Made by a program: the position numbers and the translations under genes. The notes under the pieces are model-generated. The model was not told the DNA's origin and did not search any database. It saw nothing but the letters and a program-made list of their open reading frames with translations. This document shows positions 44,100 to 53,492 of a stretch of 64,000 bases of DNA, piece by piece; position 1 is the stretch's first letter, and every line of letters begins with the position of its first letter. This DNA is from Caldilineaceae bacterium SB0661_bin_34 (GTDB lineage Bacteria > Chloroflexota > Anaerolineae > Caldilineales > Caldilineaceae), in assembly GCA_009841145.1 (NCBI GenBank), contig VXMJ01000041.1, positions 1 through 64,000 of the forward strand. Reading direction: 5' to 3'.

Positions 44100-45116
44100 T
44101 CAGATACCGTTCCGCCAACCGTCCTCCTTGTGGTACACGTAATCGGGATCGTCGGGACCCAGCACCTGCATGCGCTCCTCCGCGGCAAAATCAGCCATGA
44201 CCATGCGGATCGACTTGCGCGCCATGGCGATCAGGAAGTCGACAAGGACCGACAGGTCGCCTGCGTTTGCCTGCTGCATACCGTATAGGTAGGCGTTGCG
44301 ATCCTGCCGGTGTACCAGAACGGGCAGCCAGCCGTTGCGGACCAAGTGCCAGTTCAGGAGCACGCGCCCCGTGCGCCCGTTACCGTCTGCGAAGGGATGG
44401 ATCTGGATGAAGCGGTGGTGCAGCCAGGCCCCCGTCAGCAGCGGATTCCAGGCTGGTTCGTAGGTCACGTAGAGTTCCAGCAGGAGGTCCAGCTGAGGAT
44501 CCACCTGCTCCGGCGGCGCGTAGAGATGGATCGTGCCGTCGGGCCGCGTGGGATTGTTGGGGTAATCCTTCCACACTCCGCGTCGCAACCTGCGCTGCAC
44601 GGGCCGTCCCAGCATGTCCACTGCATGGTGTGTTTCCTGGTGGGCAGTGATTTGGGCGTGCAGCTCGCGCATGGAGTGCTTGGTGATGGGGCGGTCCTCG
44701 CGAATAAAGGCGTAGACCCTTGCGCCGGCTGCCATATGGTCCTGCAGCACAGTCACCAGATGCTCCGGCTCCACGTCCACGCCCTGTCGGCGCACATGCT
44801 CTACGCGGAAGCCTTCCCGCAGCAAGGTCTGCGTGACGCCATGGGTGGGGTTGTACAGGCCCTCGATCACACCGGTCTCGATGGCTATGCTGCGCTCCAG
44901 GCGTTCCAGACCCTCTCGGATCCGGTCTCGGACTGCGGGGTTCGCGCGCAGGTTTTGGAAGCGTAGGTTCCATTCATCCTCGTAGTCGAACGCGCGTTCC
45001 GTGTCCGCGGCAGCCAGGGGCTGAATGCCCTCCCAGTCAGCGTAACGGGTTTCCCTTTCCTTGTCTCGGTCGCCGCGCCGCGGCAGACGCGGTTCCCGCG
45101 GAGATTGCAGTTTCAT
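44100..45116 (-). CDS. Fic-domain AMPylase-family protein, class II
   Basis: A 338-residue Fic protein. The catalytic motif is HPFADGNGRTGR (240-251), with all conserved residues. An N-terminal inhibitory helix motif (S/T)xxxE(G/N) is present as TGVIEG (81-86), so this is an auto-inhibited class II enzyme. The beta-hairpin flap lies before the motif. The ATG at 45116 has GGAGA six bases upstream; the frame extends to 45191 but without such support. Fic proteins usually transfer AMP to target proteins; the target here is unknown. Confidence 0.88.
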   Translation of the reverse strand: MKLQSPREPRLPRRGDRDKERETRYADWEGIQPLAAADTERAFDYEDEWNLRFQNLRANPAVRDRIREGLERLERSIAIETGVIEGLYNPTHGVTQTLLREGFRVEHVRRQGVDVEPEHLVTVLQDHMAAGARVYAFIREDRPITKHSMRELHAQITAHQETHHAVDMLGRPVQRRLRRGVWKDYPNNPTRPDGTIHLYAPPEQVDPQLDLLLELYVTYEPAWNPLLTGAWLHHRFIQIHPFADGNGRTGRVLLNWHLVRNGWLPVLVHRQDRNAYLYGMQQANAGDLSVLVDFLIAMARKSIRMVMADFAAEERMQVLGPDDPDYVYHKEDGWRNGI

Positions 45117-45199
45117 GACCGGTCTCCAGTTGATGTTGCCGGACCTGCAGGGTTTGCCTGCGGCACCCCTTTCCAGTGTTCGTCGCAGCATACCCCATG

Positions 45200-46266
45200 A
45201 GCACCATCATTTTTGGAGTATGTTGTCGGGAGGGGCTGAACCTTCGGTCGCGGACGCGTCTCGGTGTGGAAGGGACGGAGACAAGGAATAGAATTGTCCA
45301 TCGGTGGGCAGATTACGGAGACAACCCCCGGAAGAGCCTGTGGACTTCACTGTTGAGGCTCTGTCCCGATTTCCCGGAATGGCTCCATGCAGCTGACGGG
45401 GCTATTTCGTGCCACAGGCGGAGGCGCCAATTAGCATATGGTCCTCTGCGTACCTCTGTGCATGCCCCAAGGTCATGATCAGGGAAGACTCGGATCGGAT
45501 ATTCGGACCAAGAACCTGAGAAGGAATCGCTGTCCCATGGCTTGGGTGTTCCGGGTGTGTGGTCGTGGGCACGCAGCACCACCGTCATGCTGAATGGACT
45601 CCTGTGTTGGGCTCCCTAGTTCTGATGGCAGTCGGCTATGCGGCAGTGGCGACCCCTTGCCGCACGGCCACGGGCGCGGTCGTTGTCTGGATGGTGACCG
45701 GCTGCGTGGTCATGATCCGCTTCGTGGCTGACACCATGTGCATGGTCGAATACCGGGCTGCTTTTGCTGGCTTGTAGGGCATCGAATTGTCCGAGACGGC
45801 GCGTGCCCGGATTGATACCCTTGAACAACGTCTGGTCTTCCTGATCACGATTTTGTTCTATGGTGTCAGTCACGAGTCTGATTCTGATGAAGCACGTCCT
45901 ATCCCTGCTATCAACCAACTTACACGGTCCGCTGGAGTCCAACGGATTCAATGGATGCGTGGCATGTCGTTGCCGATTCGGTTCACTGGGTGTGGGAGTT
46001 CACAGGACATCTGTATCCGGAGGCGGCGGATCAAGGAACCATGATCGTAACTACCCGGTCTGGACCGCCGCTGTGCGAACGAACTGGGGTTGCAAATCAC
46101 CGACGGCTTGCAACCTCAGCTGGTGAAGCGGAGTGGCCGCGGATTACATCTCGGGGCCCGGGTGTTCATGGGTGCCGCGTTCGACTGTCCGGTGCAAGTT
46201 CATGGCTATCCTGACCACAATCCCGGACCAGCAAGCTGCTGACTTGGTGCCGAACATTGCTCTGTG
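45200..46266. other. Long non-coding or decayed stretch
   Basis: About 1.1 kb in which I find no convincing gene. Small frames on both strands (for example 45559-45777 and 45616-45951) lack recognisable domains and ribosome sites. The stretch is less GC-rich than its neighbours and may be degraded mobile DNA. Confidence 0.45.
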
Positions 46267-46299
46267 TTGACATTGTCAATGCCCTGAGGAAATACAAGC

Positions 46300-46758
46300 A
46301 TGGATCTATTTGATACGAAAGATGTCGTTCAGGGAATTGTCATTGGGGTTTTGGGCACTGTCGTGGCCTCAGTCATCCTGTTTGCCCCTAGAGGGTTGAA
46401 GGCGCGTTTGGAATATCGAAATCAGAGGGTATTCCTCACTCGGACCATTGAGAAGTACCGGGATCTGATTTACGGAGCGCAGGCGGTTGAAGTAAATGAG
46501 GAGATATGGACAGTGGTCGAGGTTCGTCATGCCCAATTCAAGGCATTCCAGCGTGAGATGGATATCCTCCAACAGGGCCGAACATCCCGACTGTCGTTCG
46601 ACCAGAAACAAGCGGTGTTTGGACGACTTGCCTTCTTTGCCGAACAGTATTCCGAGGTCCGACTAAACCTTGAGGGTTATCGGGAGATCTTCGATGAGTT
46701 GGAAGCCATTCCATGGCTTCGACTGAAGAAACCGCTTGCCTCCGAACACGCTGACTGA
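46300..46758 (+). CDS. Small membrane-anchored hypothetical protein
   Basis: A 152-residue protein with one N-terminal membrane span (QGIVIGVLGTVVASVILFAP) followed by a charged, mostly helical cytoplasmic part. No domain recognised. GAGGA is ten bases before the ATG, and a perfect 6-bp palindrome ttgaca-t-tgtcaa (46267-46279), which includes a -35-like TTGACA, is close upstream and might be a promoter or operator. It overlaps a second small membrane-protein frame. Confidence 0.55.
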   Translation: MDLFDTKDVVQGIVIGVLGTVVASVILFAPRGLKARLEYRNQRVFLTRTIEKYRDLIYGAQAVEVNEEIWTVVEVRHAQFKAFQREMDILQQGRTSRLSFDQKQAVFGRLAFFAEQYSEVRLNLEGYREIFDELEAIPWLRLKKPLASEHAD

Positions 46759-47098
46759 ACTGGATGAAAACGCGCCGCTCCGGATAACATTGCTGCCGAC
46801 AGACGATGTGCCCGCGGACTTCGCCGATGATGAGCATGAGCGGAGGCGGACCCGGTGGGGCGATCTGCGTAAGGTCTGGCTGTTCTGCACGGCTATGGTC
46901 CTGTGCTTATGCCTAGTAGTGGTGTGGGTGGCGGCGGTTGAAGGCGAAGCATGTAGTCACGACCACGAGGATGGCTTCTATGGCACGGACAACAGCCGAC
47001 CCACTGCCGGACCTGGAGGGCTCGTACTCCGTGACCCGGAAGCGCTACTGCCGCGACGCGGTGCTGTCCTTCCACTGCAGAACAGGCTGACGGAATAA
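46736..47098 (+). CDS. Possible small membrane protein
   Basis: A 120-residue frame starting at a TTG that overlaps the preceding gene by 23 bases. It has an acidic start, a basic stretch and a single membrane span (VWLFCTAMVLCLCLVVVWVA). No homologous family comes to mind. The non-ATG start and unremarkable second half make it doubtful, though overlap with another small membrane protein is a typical arrangement. Confidence 0.35.
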   Translation: MPPNTLTELDENAPLRITLLPTDDVPADFADDEHERRRTRWGDLRKVWLFCTAMVLCLCLVVVWVAAVEGEACSHDHEDGFYGTDNSRPTAGPGGLVLRDPEALLPRRGAVLPLQNRLTE

Positions 47099-47120
47099 AA
47101 GCGTGGCCGTACCTGTGTAC

Positions 47121-48017
47121 TTACAACCTTGTATCACAACCCTCAGCGACAGTCCTACTGTATGTCTGTATGTCTGCTTCCCTTTGCGGAGCCAAGCCGC
47201 ACGCTGAAAAGAGAGGACCGCCACTTGCGCGCACCGCGCGCATCCTGAACCAGCTGTCGGCAAGCTGATTCAAATCCTGCTTTGCCTGTTCAGGGAAACG
47301 CTCATTGAACTTGAACATGTCTCCGCGCCTTCCACCCAGTGTGCCCATTCTTTCGTAGCCTTTTTCAACAAGGTTATGGTGTAGAAATTCCTCAAGCTGC
47401 TTACGCTCGGCTTCCTTGAGTTCAGGGCACGGACGTTCCCACCAAGCGTACTCTTCCGCCTCGAAGGTGTTCTGGAGCGCGGAGTTCTCATTAGCTCGTT
47501 GCGCAGGGTGTCTGTCTGTTTCGCCTACCCGAAATTGTTTTCCACAATTCAAGCGGTTAGCATGCACCCAGGATTTTGGTGATGGCGGCACAGAGGGCAG
47601 ACCATTCTGCTTGATCTTGGGCTCACAGCCTCTCCCGTAGGCTTGTCGCCAAGCTTGGCTTAAACTGGTACATTGGGCCAATTGGTCATCGGTGCACTGG
47701 TTGACCACTGCCAGTCGTCGGAGGGTCTCTATACCTACCGATGTGCCCTTGAGGCGACGCAAGGTTATCTTCGCCTTGCGTGCGGTTTCACACACAACTT
47801 CGGCATGATGCCCGCAGTGCCTCACATAGTTCAGCGTGCGGGTCTTATATGCCTTGTTGAAGTCATCAATGGCACTCTTCAACTCAGGCGGATAGTCTTG
47901 GGGGTGGGCATCGGTGGGCACGGAGCTGGTTTCCGTTGGATGAATGCTACTACTGAACAGGCAGCCAGTATATGTTAGCCAGCTCCTCGGCGGTCGAAGG
48001 GAATCTGCGTTTACCAA
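47121..48017 (-). CDS. Hypothetical protein, family unknown
   Basis: A roughly 298-residue minus-strand frame, less GC-rich than its neighbours. It has several cysteine and histidine residues in the first half (YVRHCGHHAEVVCETARKAK) and a C-terminal half with AEEYAWWERPCPELKEAERK and YERMGTLGGRRGDMFKFNER. I recognise no domain. The start at 48017 is a TTG without a good ribosome site; a GTG further in (before PTDAHPQ) is an alternative. It could be a horizontally acquired orphan gene. Confidence 0.45.
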   Translation of the reverse strand: MVNADSLRPPRSWLTYTGCLFSSSIHPTETSSVPTDAHPQDYPPELKSAIDDFNKAYKTRTLNYVRHCGHHAEVVCETARKAKITLRRLKGTSVGIETLRRLAVVNQCTDDQLAQCTSLSQAWRQAYGRGCEPKIKQNGLPSVPPSPKSWVHANRLNCGKQFRVGETDRHPAQRANENSALQNTFEAEEYAWWERPCPELKEAERKQLEEFLHHNLVEKGYERMGTLGGRRGDMFKFNERFPEQAKQDLNQLADSWFRMRAVRASGGPLFSACGLAPQREADIQTYSRTVAEGCDTRL

Positions 48018-48670
48018 GGAGTACTGCCCGCATAGGGCGTGGCCGAGGGTTGGGCTACCCGGTTGGCGAGGTGCCGGTCCACGATGAGGGTGTCGGAGGC
48101 GTTGGTGTAGGCACTGGCGGTAGCCATGGCTTGGGCGTTGCCGCGGGCAGGGTCCCAGTGGTCACACACAGGAACAGTTCCCAGCGATTGGGTCTGCCAC
48201 TTGAGGTGTTGGTGGCCACCACCAGCAGTACGGGACTAAGGTTCTGGTGAAGGTCACATCTCCGAGCGCGCTGCAGAATGCGCCGCCGGCAGCGCTGCTG
48301 GTATCCCGGCGGGTTGGCGGCCGGCCGCGGGTAACGTGTCGCAACCGTCGACAAGGCCGTGCACATTGGTGCAAACCATGGTCTCACCAGTTCGGCAGTC
48401 AGTTCGATTTTGGTCGTGGGCGGCCACACCGGCGTCGTGCCCCTGCCATTAGTGGTCAAGGTCTGGCCGTCGGGCATCAGGATCCTGTCCACCTCCAAGG
48501 TGCCGGATGCGACGGTTCCGGCGGTCAGCTGGGTAGCCAGTAGGTGGACTGCGTCGGGTTCGAACACTGCCGTAGGTCGCTAAACCGCGGTGGCCCCCAG
48601 CAGGGGTGTGGGAGTCGGCGTGGGTGATGGGACCGGAATCAGCTTGCAGTCGGAGCTAGCCTCGCAGGTT
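48018..48670 (-). other. Probably decayed gene for a Pro/Thr-rich exported protein
   Basis: Minus-strand frames in two registers contain PT-repeat linkers (IPVPSPTPTPTP and PPVPTPTPPTPSS) and a stretch LEVDRILMPDGQTL, typical of Chloroflexi surface or lipoprotein linkers. There is no continuous frame with a signal peptide. I interpret this as a remnant, with low confidence. Confidence 0.3.
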
Positions 48671-49309
48671 TCAGGATCCCGGGTCTCCCATCTCCGGAAC
48701 ATACAGGGAATGGTCCTCAATGTAGTCGTGCACTGCCAGCGGAACCAGATATCTGATCGGTTCGCCGGCATCGATACGGGTCCGGATATTGGTGCCGGAC
48801 AAGTCGACCCCGGGCATCTCCATCAAGTGGACACGGTTCCGGATCCCAGGAAACCTTTCGTCCAACCGGAGCCAGATCTTCTCCACGCCAGGACGGTTCA
48901 AGATCACCAGTTCGCAGTTTTGGACAAGCCAGTCCGGCTTGTGCCAAGTATGCAGGTCGCGCAGGCTGTCCATGCCCATGAGGAAGTAGAGATTGGCGCG
49001 CCCGGCGAGTTGCGTTTGCAGCATCTCCATCAGATCCGCGGTGTAGTTCGGCACAGCATCGTCGGCATTGAGCAGTGAGACACTGAAGGCGGGATTGCCG
49101 GCCACGGCCAGCTCGACCATGGCTAGGCGATCTGTAAATGGCGTCTGTACCTCGCCAGCCTTGTGGGGAGGGTAGTTGGCCGGTACGAACCAGGTCTGGT
49201 CCAGGGAAAGGCGCAGGGCCGCTTCTTGGGCCAGAAGCAAGTGGCCCACGTGGACCGGATCGAACGTGCCTCCGAACACTCCAAGGCGGGGTATCGCATT
49301 TCCGGCCAT
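48671..49309 (-). CDS. nadD: Nicotinate-nucleotide adenylyltransferase
   Basis: A 212-residue enzyme that joins ATP and nicotinate mononucleotide in NAD synthesis. It has the nucleotidyltransferase motif GVFGGTFDPVHVGHLLLAQE and, near the end, LSGTNIRTRI, the ISSTxIR-type nucleotide motif. The start at 49309 gives the family N-terminus; the frame extends upstream to 49444 over the intergenic gap. It follows obgE by 91 bp on the same strand, an arrangement seen in many bacteria. Confidence 0.93.
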   Translation of the reverse strand: MAGNAIPRLGVFGGTFDPVHVGHLLLAQEAALRLSLDQTWFVPANYPPHKAGEVQTPFTDRLAMVELAVAGNPAFSVSLLNADDAVPNYTADLMEMLQTQLAGRANLYFLMGMDSLRDLHTWHKPDWLVQNCELVILNRPGVEKIWLRLDERFPGIRNRVHLMEMPGVDLSGTNIRTRIDAGEPIRYLVPLAVHDYIEDHSLYVPEMGDPGS

Positions 49310-49400
49310 CGAAAACCGGTCTGGCGTGTGGCGGACACCGATCGTCCTCATGGTGCAGTGGATGCCGTGCCAAAGTGTGTCTTTCGCGATGGTCGGGAAC

Positions 49401-50678
49401 TCAGAAGGCATTATCGAACCCCCAAACAAGTTCGGATTCGGCAATCCTCACGGTGTCTCCCTCTTCGATGCCCTGGGCGCGCAAGGTCTCGGAAACCCCC
49501 CAAGTGTCGAGGATGTTCTGGAAGCGCAGGGCGGACTCCGACAGATCCCAATTTGTCATGCGCGTAATTCGTTCCAGGCCGACACCGGCGACCTGCCAGC
49601 GGTCGGGACCCAGACGTGTCACGGTGAAGGCCCGGTCGTCTTCCGACACGGCGATCTCCGGAAGGTCGGGAAGGGTGCTTGCTTCCACTGCGGGAATCTC
49701 CTCGAGTTGGCGATCCAGAGCCCAAAGCAGGTCTTGCACATTCTCGCCGGTGACGGCCGAGATGGACCAGAAAGGCAACCCGCGCTTGTCCATGGTCGTT
49801 TTCAGTTCCGCTTCGGCGGCGCGGGCCTGTGGAAGGTCCCGCTTGTTCAGGACCACCACCCTCGGTTTGGCGGCGAGTGCCTCGCTGTAGTTGGCCAGCT
49901 CCGATTCGATTATCGCCATCTCCCCGCCCGGATCGTTCGACGATCCGTCCAGCAGGTGTACCAGCAGGCGCGTGCGTTCCACGTGACGAAGAAACTCGAT
50001 GCCCAGTCCCGTGCCCTGATGGGCCCCTTCGACCAAGCCGGGGATGTCCACGAAGATCCGTTGCCGGTGGTCCAGTTCCACCACGCCCAAGTTCGGCACC
50101 AGGGTTGTGAAGGGATAGTCGGCGATCTCCGGACGGGCTGCGCTGATGCGGCTGATCAGTGTCGACTTGCCGGCGTTGGGCACCCCGATGATGCCGACCT
50201 CCGCCACCAGTTTCAATTCCAGGTCGAGCCAGTGCTCCTGGCCCGGTTCGCCCTTCTCCGCCAGGCGCGGTGCTTGGTGACGAGCTGAACGGAAGGAGGC
50301 ATTGCCCCGGCCGCCGCGCCCGCCCCGGACCAGCAGGGCTCGTTGACCCTCGTCCGTCAGGTCCGCCATCAGATTGCCGTCCTCGGCATTGCGCACGAGG
50401 GTGCCAGCGGGCACCCGCACCTCCAGGTCCGCGCCGTACGCTCCCTGCTTGACCGTATTGCCTCCGCGTCCTCCCTTGCCGGCCCGGTAATGCACCTTTC
50501 GGCGCAGCCCGTGGAGAGTGTTCATGGATGCGTCCGCCACGGCAACAACATGTCCGCCCCGGCCGCCGTTGCCGCCGGACGGGCCGCCGCGCGGGGCGTG
50601 CTTCTGCCGCAGGAAGGCCACGATGCCATCGCCGCCCTGGCCGCCTTGGACCCAAATTCGCGCTCGGTCAAAGAACAT
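49401..50678 (-). CDS. obgE: GTPase ObgE/CgtA
   Basis: A 425-residue ribosome-associated GTPase. The glycine-rich Obg fold fills the first ~155 residues (VQGGQGGDGIVAFLRQKHAP). The G domain has G1 GVPNAGKSTL, G3 DIPGLVEGA and G4 NKRD. A C-terminal OCT domain (VTRLGPDRWQVAGVGLERIT) follows. It acts in 50S subunit assembly and stress control. Divergent from the 7TM-HD gene at 50862, with a TATAAT in the gap. Confidence 0.96.
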   Translation of the reverse strand: MFFDRARIWVQGGQGGDGIVAFLRQKHAPRGGPSGGNGGRGGHVVAVADASMNTLHGLRRKVHYRAGKGGRGGNTVKQGAYGADLEVRVPAGTLVRNAEDGNLMADLTDEGQRALLVRGGRGGRGNASFRSARHQAPRLAEKGEPGQEHWLDLELKLVAEVGIIGVPNAGKSTLISRISAARPEIADYPFTTLVPNLGVVELDHRQRIFVDIPGLVEGAHQGTGLGIEFLRHVERTRLLVHLLDGSSNDPGGEMAIIESELANYSEALAAKPRVVVLNKRDLPQARAAEAELKTTMDKRGLPFWSISAVTGENVQDLLWALDRQLEEIPAVEASTLPDLPEIAVSEDDRAFTVTRLGPDRWQVAGVGLERITRMTNWDLSESALRFQNILDTWGVSETLRAQGIEEGDTVRIAESELVWGFDNAF

Positions 50679-50772
50679 GTTGTGGGAATGGGTTCCGTGA
50701 TGGTTGTCGGGAGGCTGGTTGGGGACGGTGCATCCGATTCAGGGGTTGCGGATCCGTGCCGAATCTACAGTG

Positions 50773-50778
50773 TATAAT
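50773..50778 (+). promoter_or_regulatory. Candidate -10 element TATAAT
   Basis: A perfect TATAAT in the divergent gap between obgE and the 7TM-HD gene, reading towards the latter, 83 bases before its ATG. Like the element at 21460 it is followed directly by cccgcg. A TTGCGG lies 21 bases upstream, a longer spacing than usual. Confidence 0.45.
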
Positions 50779-50861
50779 CCCGCGTTTCTGACCGTTGCGA
50801 CAATGTTGGTACCTGGGGGCCCGGTTTGGGCCCATTTCGTTCACTAGCCTTTCAATCGGCA

Positions 50862-52904
50862 ATGAACATACCGGCGGGTGGTTTGGTCCGGAGACCGGCT
50901 CACCTTGTCTCGTTGGTTGTGCTCGCGTTGGGCTTGACGTCCGTGGTGGCACTTGAGATTCCGGGGGTCACGCGTTTCAAGGTGGAAACGGGTGGCACGC
51001 TCCCGGTTCGGATTGTTGCGCCCTTCGATCTGGTTTTGGGCGAAGGGTCTCCCTCCGACGGCGCACGGGCCGGCGAACCGGACCTCCGCAGCTATTTGGA
51101 TGCCGTTTCGGTCCACAGGCAGTCCGGGAGCCAACCGGCAACTTCACCGGCAGGCTACAGCCAGTTGCAGAAGGCACTGCTGCCCGAGCTGTTGGCTATG
51201 TCGGACGATGCTTGGTCGGCCTTGAGGCACGCCCTGGATGAAGCTCTGCAACTGGTGGACACCGAAACGCAGGTCCCACAGGATCTGGCCGGATACCGGG
51301 ACCATCTGTACAGGCAACTGAACAACCTACCGCCGGGGCAGGCGGACATCGCCTTTTCCCTGTTGCTGCCGGTTATCTCCGAACGGGCTGCCGCCGGCGC
51401 CTTTGGCTCGGGTGCGACCGTGGCCGTGCCGGGCATGCCGCTGGACAGCGTGCAGGTCGCGGCTCTGAGGCGATTGGATTTGGTGTGGACAGGGTGGATC
51501 ACACCGCGCTTTCTGTTTCTGTTTCCGGTCGTGGTCGGCCTGTTGTTTCTTCTGTACCGCGTCATCCCGGAGACCAACCAATACCTGGTACAGCAGCCAC
51601 GGGAGTTGAAGGCCTTGGTGCTGCTGATTGCCGCCGGCCTGCTGGTGGTTCGCCTGCAAGCGCATCTGGCACCCTGGCTCCGGTACATGATTCCCTTGGC
51701 CGCCCTGGGCATGACAGTCAGGGCCCTGGCCGGTTTTCGGGTGGCCTCGATGGTGATGTTGGTTTTCCTGATTGTCTGTGGGTTCGTGCCTCGGATGACG
51801 CTCCCGCACATGGTGTTCCTGGCGATGACCGTTGCGACCGGATTGGTCGCGCTGCGCCAGACACATCGAATCGGCGACTTCATGAAAGCGGGTGTTTGGG
51901 TGGCGATTCTGGCTTCACTCCTGATTGTTCCCGGCTGGCTGCAGAAGTCGCCCGGTTTGCCTGAACTGTCGGGCTCGACCGGCAACTGGCTGGAGACCGG
52001 TCCGGCTTTCTTCGCCCGCGGCCCCTTTCTGATGGGACTGGCGGCCGTGGTGCACGGCTTGACAGCGTCCAGCCTGGCCTTGGGAGCGATCTACGGATTG
52101 GGGGACGCGACCGGCCGCGTGACGAGCTTCCGCCTGGCGGAACTCGCACGCCCGGATCATCCGTTGCTGGCGGCGTTGCGGGAAGAGGCCCCCGGCACGT
52201 ACCAGCACTCCCTGTTGGTTAGCGACATGGCCGAGAAGGCGGCCCATGCCATCGGAGCCGACCCTCTGTTGACCAGGGTGGGCGCGCTGTACCACGACAT
52301 TGGCAAGCTGCAGAACCCGGGCATGTTCGTCGAGAACATGGGGCCGGACGACAATCCTCACCAGGATCTGTCGCCCCGCGAGTCGGCGGAGATTATCATT
52401 CGGCATGTGGCGGACGGGGTCAGAATGGGCAAGGAGCACAACTTGCCGCCGCGCATCCTCGACTTCATCAGGGAACACCATGCCGACCAAATCATGGTGC
52501 CGTTCTTCCACCGGGCCTTGGAGGAGGCGGGAACCGACGTCCAGGTCGGTGAGAAACCGTTCCGATACGCGGGTCCCAAGCCGCAAACCCGAGAAACTAC
52601 TGTGTTGTTCCTGGCCGACTCCTGCGAAGCCGCGTTCCGTGCCATGCGCCCCGAAACCGAGGATGCCGTCCAGGAGTTGGTGAGCGGACAATTCGAGGCC
52701 CGACTGTTGGACGGATCGCTGATCGATAGTCCGTTGCGGCTGGCGGAGTTCCAGACGGTGCGCCGAATCGTGGGGGCCATGCTTCAATCGGTCAACCACC
52801 GCCGGATTCCCTATCCGATTTCGGACGAGGGTTGGGCGCGGCCGTCGACGTTGTCCGCCAAGACGATTTCGGCAGCGCCCCCGCACACCCAAGTCCAGAT
52901 GTAG
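50862..52904 (+). CDS. 7TM-HD family phosphohydrolase, PgpH-like
   Basis: A 680-residue membrane protein. After a first span near the N-terminus there is an extracytoplasmic helical domain (7TMR-HDED), a cluster of membrane spans (about residues 210-400, for example FLFLFPVVVGLLFLLYRVIP), then a cytoplasmic HD domain with TYQHSLLVSDMAEKAAHAIG, ALYHDIGK and EHHADQ. Homologues (PgpH) hydrolyse cyclic di-AMP. The start is the ATG of MNIPAGGLV. Position just before ybeY and the DgkA-type kinase is the conserved order in many Gram-positive-like genomes. Confidence 0.9.
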   Translation: MNIPAGGLVRRPAHLVSLVVLALGLTSVVALEIPGVTRFKVETGGTLPVRIVAPFDLVLGEGSPSDGARAGEPDLRSYLDAVSVHRQSGSQPATSPAGYSQLQKALLPELLAMSDDAWSALRHALDEALQLVDTETQVPQDLAGYRDHLYRQLNNLPPGQADIAFSLLLPVISERAAAGAFGSGATVAVPGMPLDSVQVAALRRLDLVWTGWITPRFLFLFPVVVGLLFLLYRVIPETNQYLVQQPRELKALVLLIAAGLLVVRLQAHLAPWLRYMIPLAALGMTVRALAGFRVASMVMLVFLIVCGFVPRMTLPHMVFLAMTVATGLVALRQTHRIGDFMKAGVWVAILASLLIVPGWLQKSPGLPELSGSTGNWLETGPAFFARGPFLMGLAAVVHGLTASSLALGAIYGLGDATGRVTSFRLAELARPDHPLLAALREEAPGTYQHSLLVSDMAEKAAHAIGADPLLTRVGALYHDIGKLQNPGMFVENMGPDDNPHQDLSPRESAEIIIRHVADGVRMGKEHNLPPRILDFIREHHADQIMVPFFHRALEEAGTDVQVGEKPFRYAGPKPQTRETTVLFLADSCEAAFRAMRPETEDAVQELVSGQFEARLLDGSLIDSPLRLAEFQTVRRIVGAMLQSVNHRRIPYPISDEGWARPSTLSAKTISAAPPHTQVQM

Positions 52905-52964
52905 CCTTGAGGTCGACTGGCCGGTCGCCGGAACCGGGAATGTCGGTCCGTTGGGATTGGAATA

Positions 52965-53492
52965 GTGATCGAAACTCCTCGGCTGCAGTTCGTCGGTATC
53001 CTTCCCGGATGCCTCGATTCCGGGGATTTGGAACAGGCGGTTGCCCTGGTGGCAGTCGAGGTGGGGCCAAAGGTCCGACTGTCTCCCCCGCGAGGTTCCG
53101 TCCTGAACGTGTTGTTCGCTGCGGAAGATGAAATCCGAGCCCTGAACCACGAGTTTCTCGGGGTGGACGGTGTCACGGACGTTCTCAGCTTCGGGGAGGA
53201 CACGGATGCCCTCCCGGTTGATATGCGGCTTCTGGAGGAGCCGATTGTCTTTGGCGAACTCGTGCTCTGCCCCGACTATGTCACCCGGTACGCCCGGCGG
53301 GTGGGCACCGAGCCTGCGGCGGAACTGCTCCTGTGCTTCGTTCACGGATTTCTGCACCTTCTGGGTCTGGACCATGGAACTCCGGAGGAGGAAGATGTGA
53401 TGTTCCACCTGCAGGACCGGGTCGTGCGCAGGCTCGGACATAGCCCTCGGACGACGTATCGCGGGTGTTCCGCTGCATCCAGGCAGCCATGA
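52965..53492 (+). CDS. ybeY: Endoribonuclease YbeY
   Basis: A 175-residue zinc-dependent RNase for 16S rRNA 3'-end maturation and ribosome quality control. The zinc motif is HGFLHLLGLDH (H-x3-H-x5-H), preceded by DVLSFGED and ELVLCPDYV. It starts at a GTG. Its stop overlaps the following gene's ATG by four bases. Confidence 0.93.
   Translation: MIETPRLQFVGILPGCLDSGDLEQAVALVAVEVGPKVRLSPPRGSVLNVLFAAEDEIRALNHEFLGVDGVTDVLSFGEDTDALPVDMRLLEEPIVFGELVLCPDYVTRYARRVGTEPAAELLLCFVHGFLHLLGLDHGTPEEEDVMFHLQDRVVRRLGHSPRTTYRGCSAASRQP

Noticed and set aside
50826-50861. Longer start for the 7TM-HD protein
   Set aside because: The extension has no family similarity, while the ATG at 50862 directly precedes the first membrane segment.
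51915-53441. 508-residue minus-strand open frame
   Set aside because: Antisense to the 7TM-HD and ybeY genes, whose motifs are clear on the plus strand.
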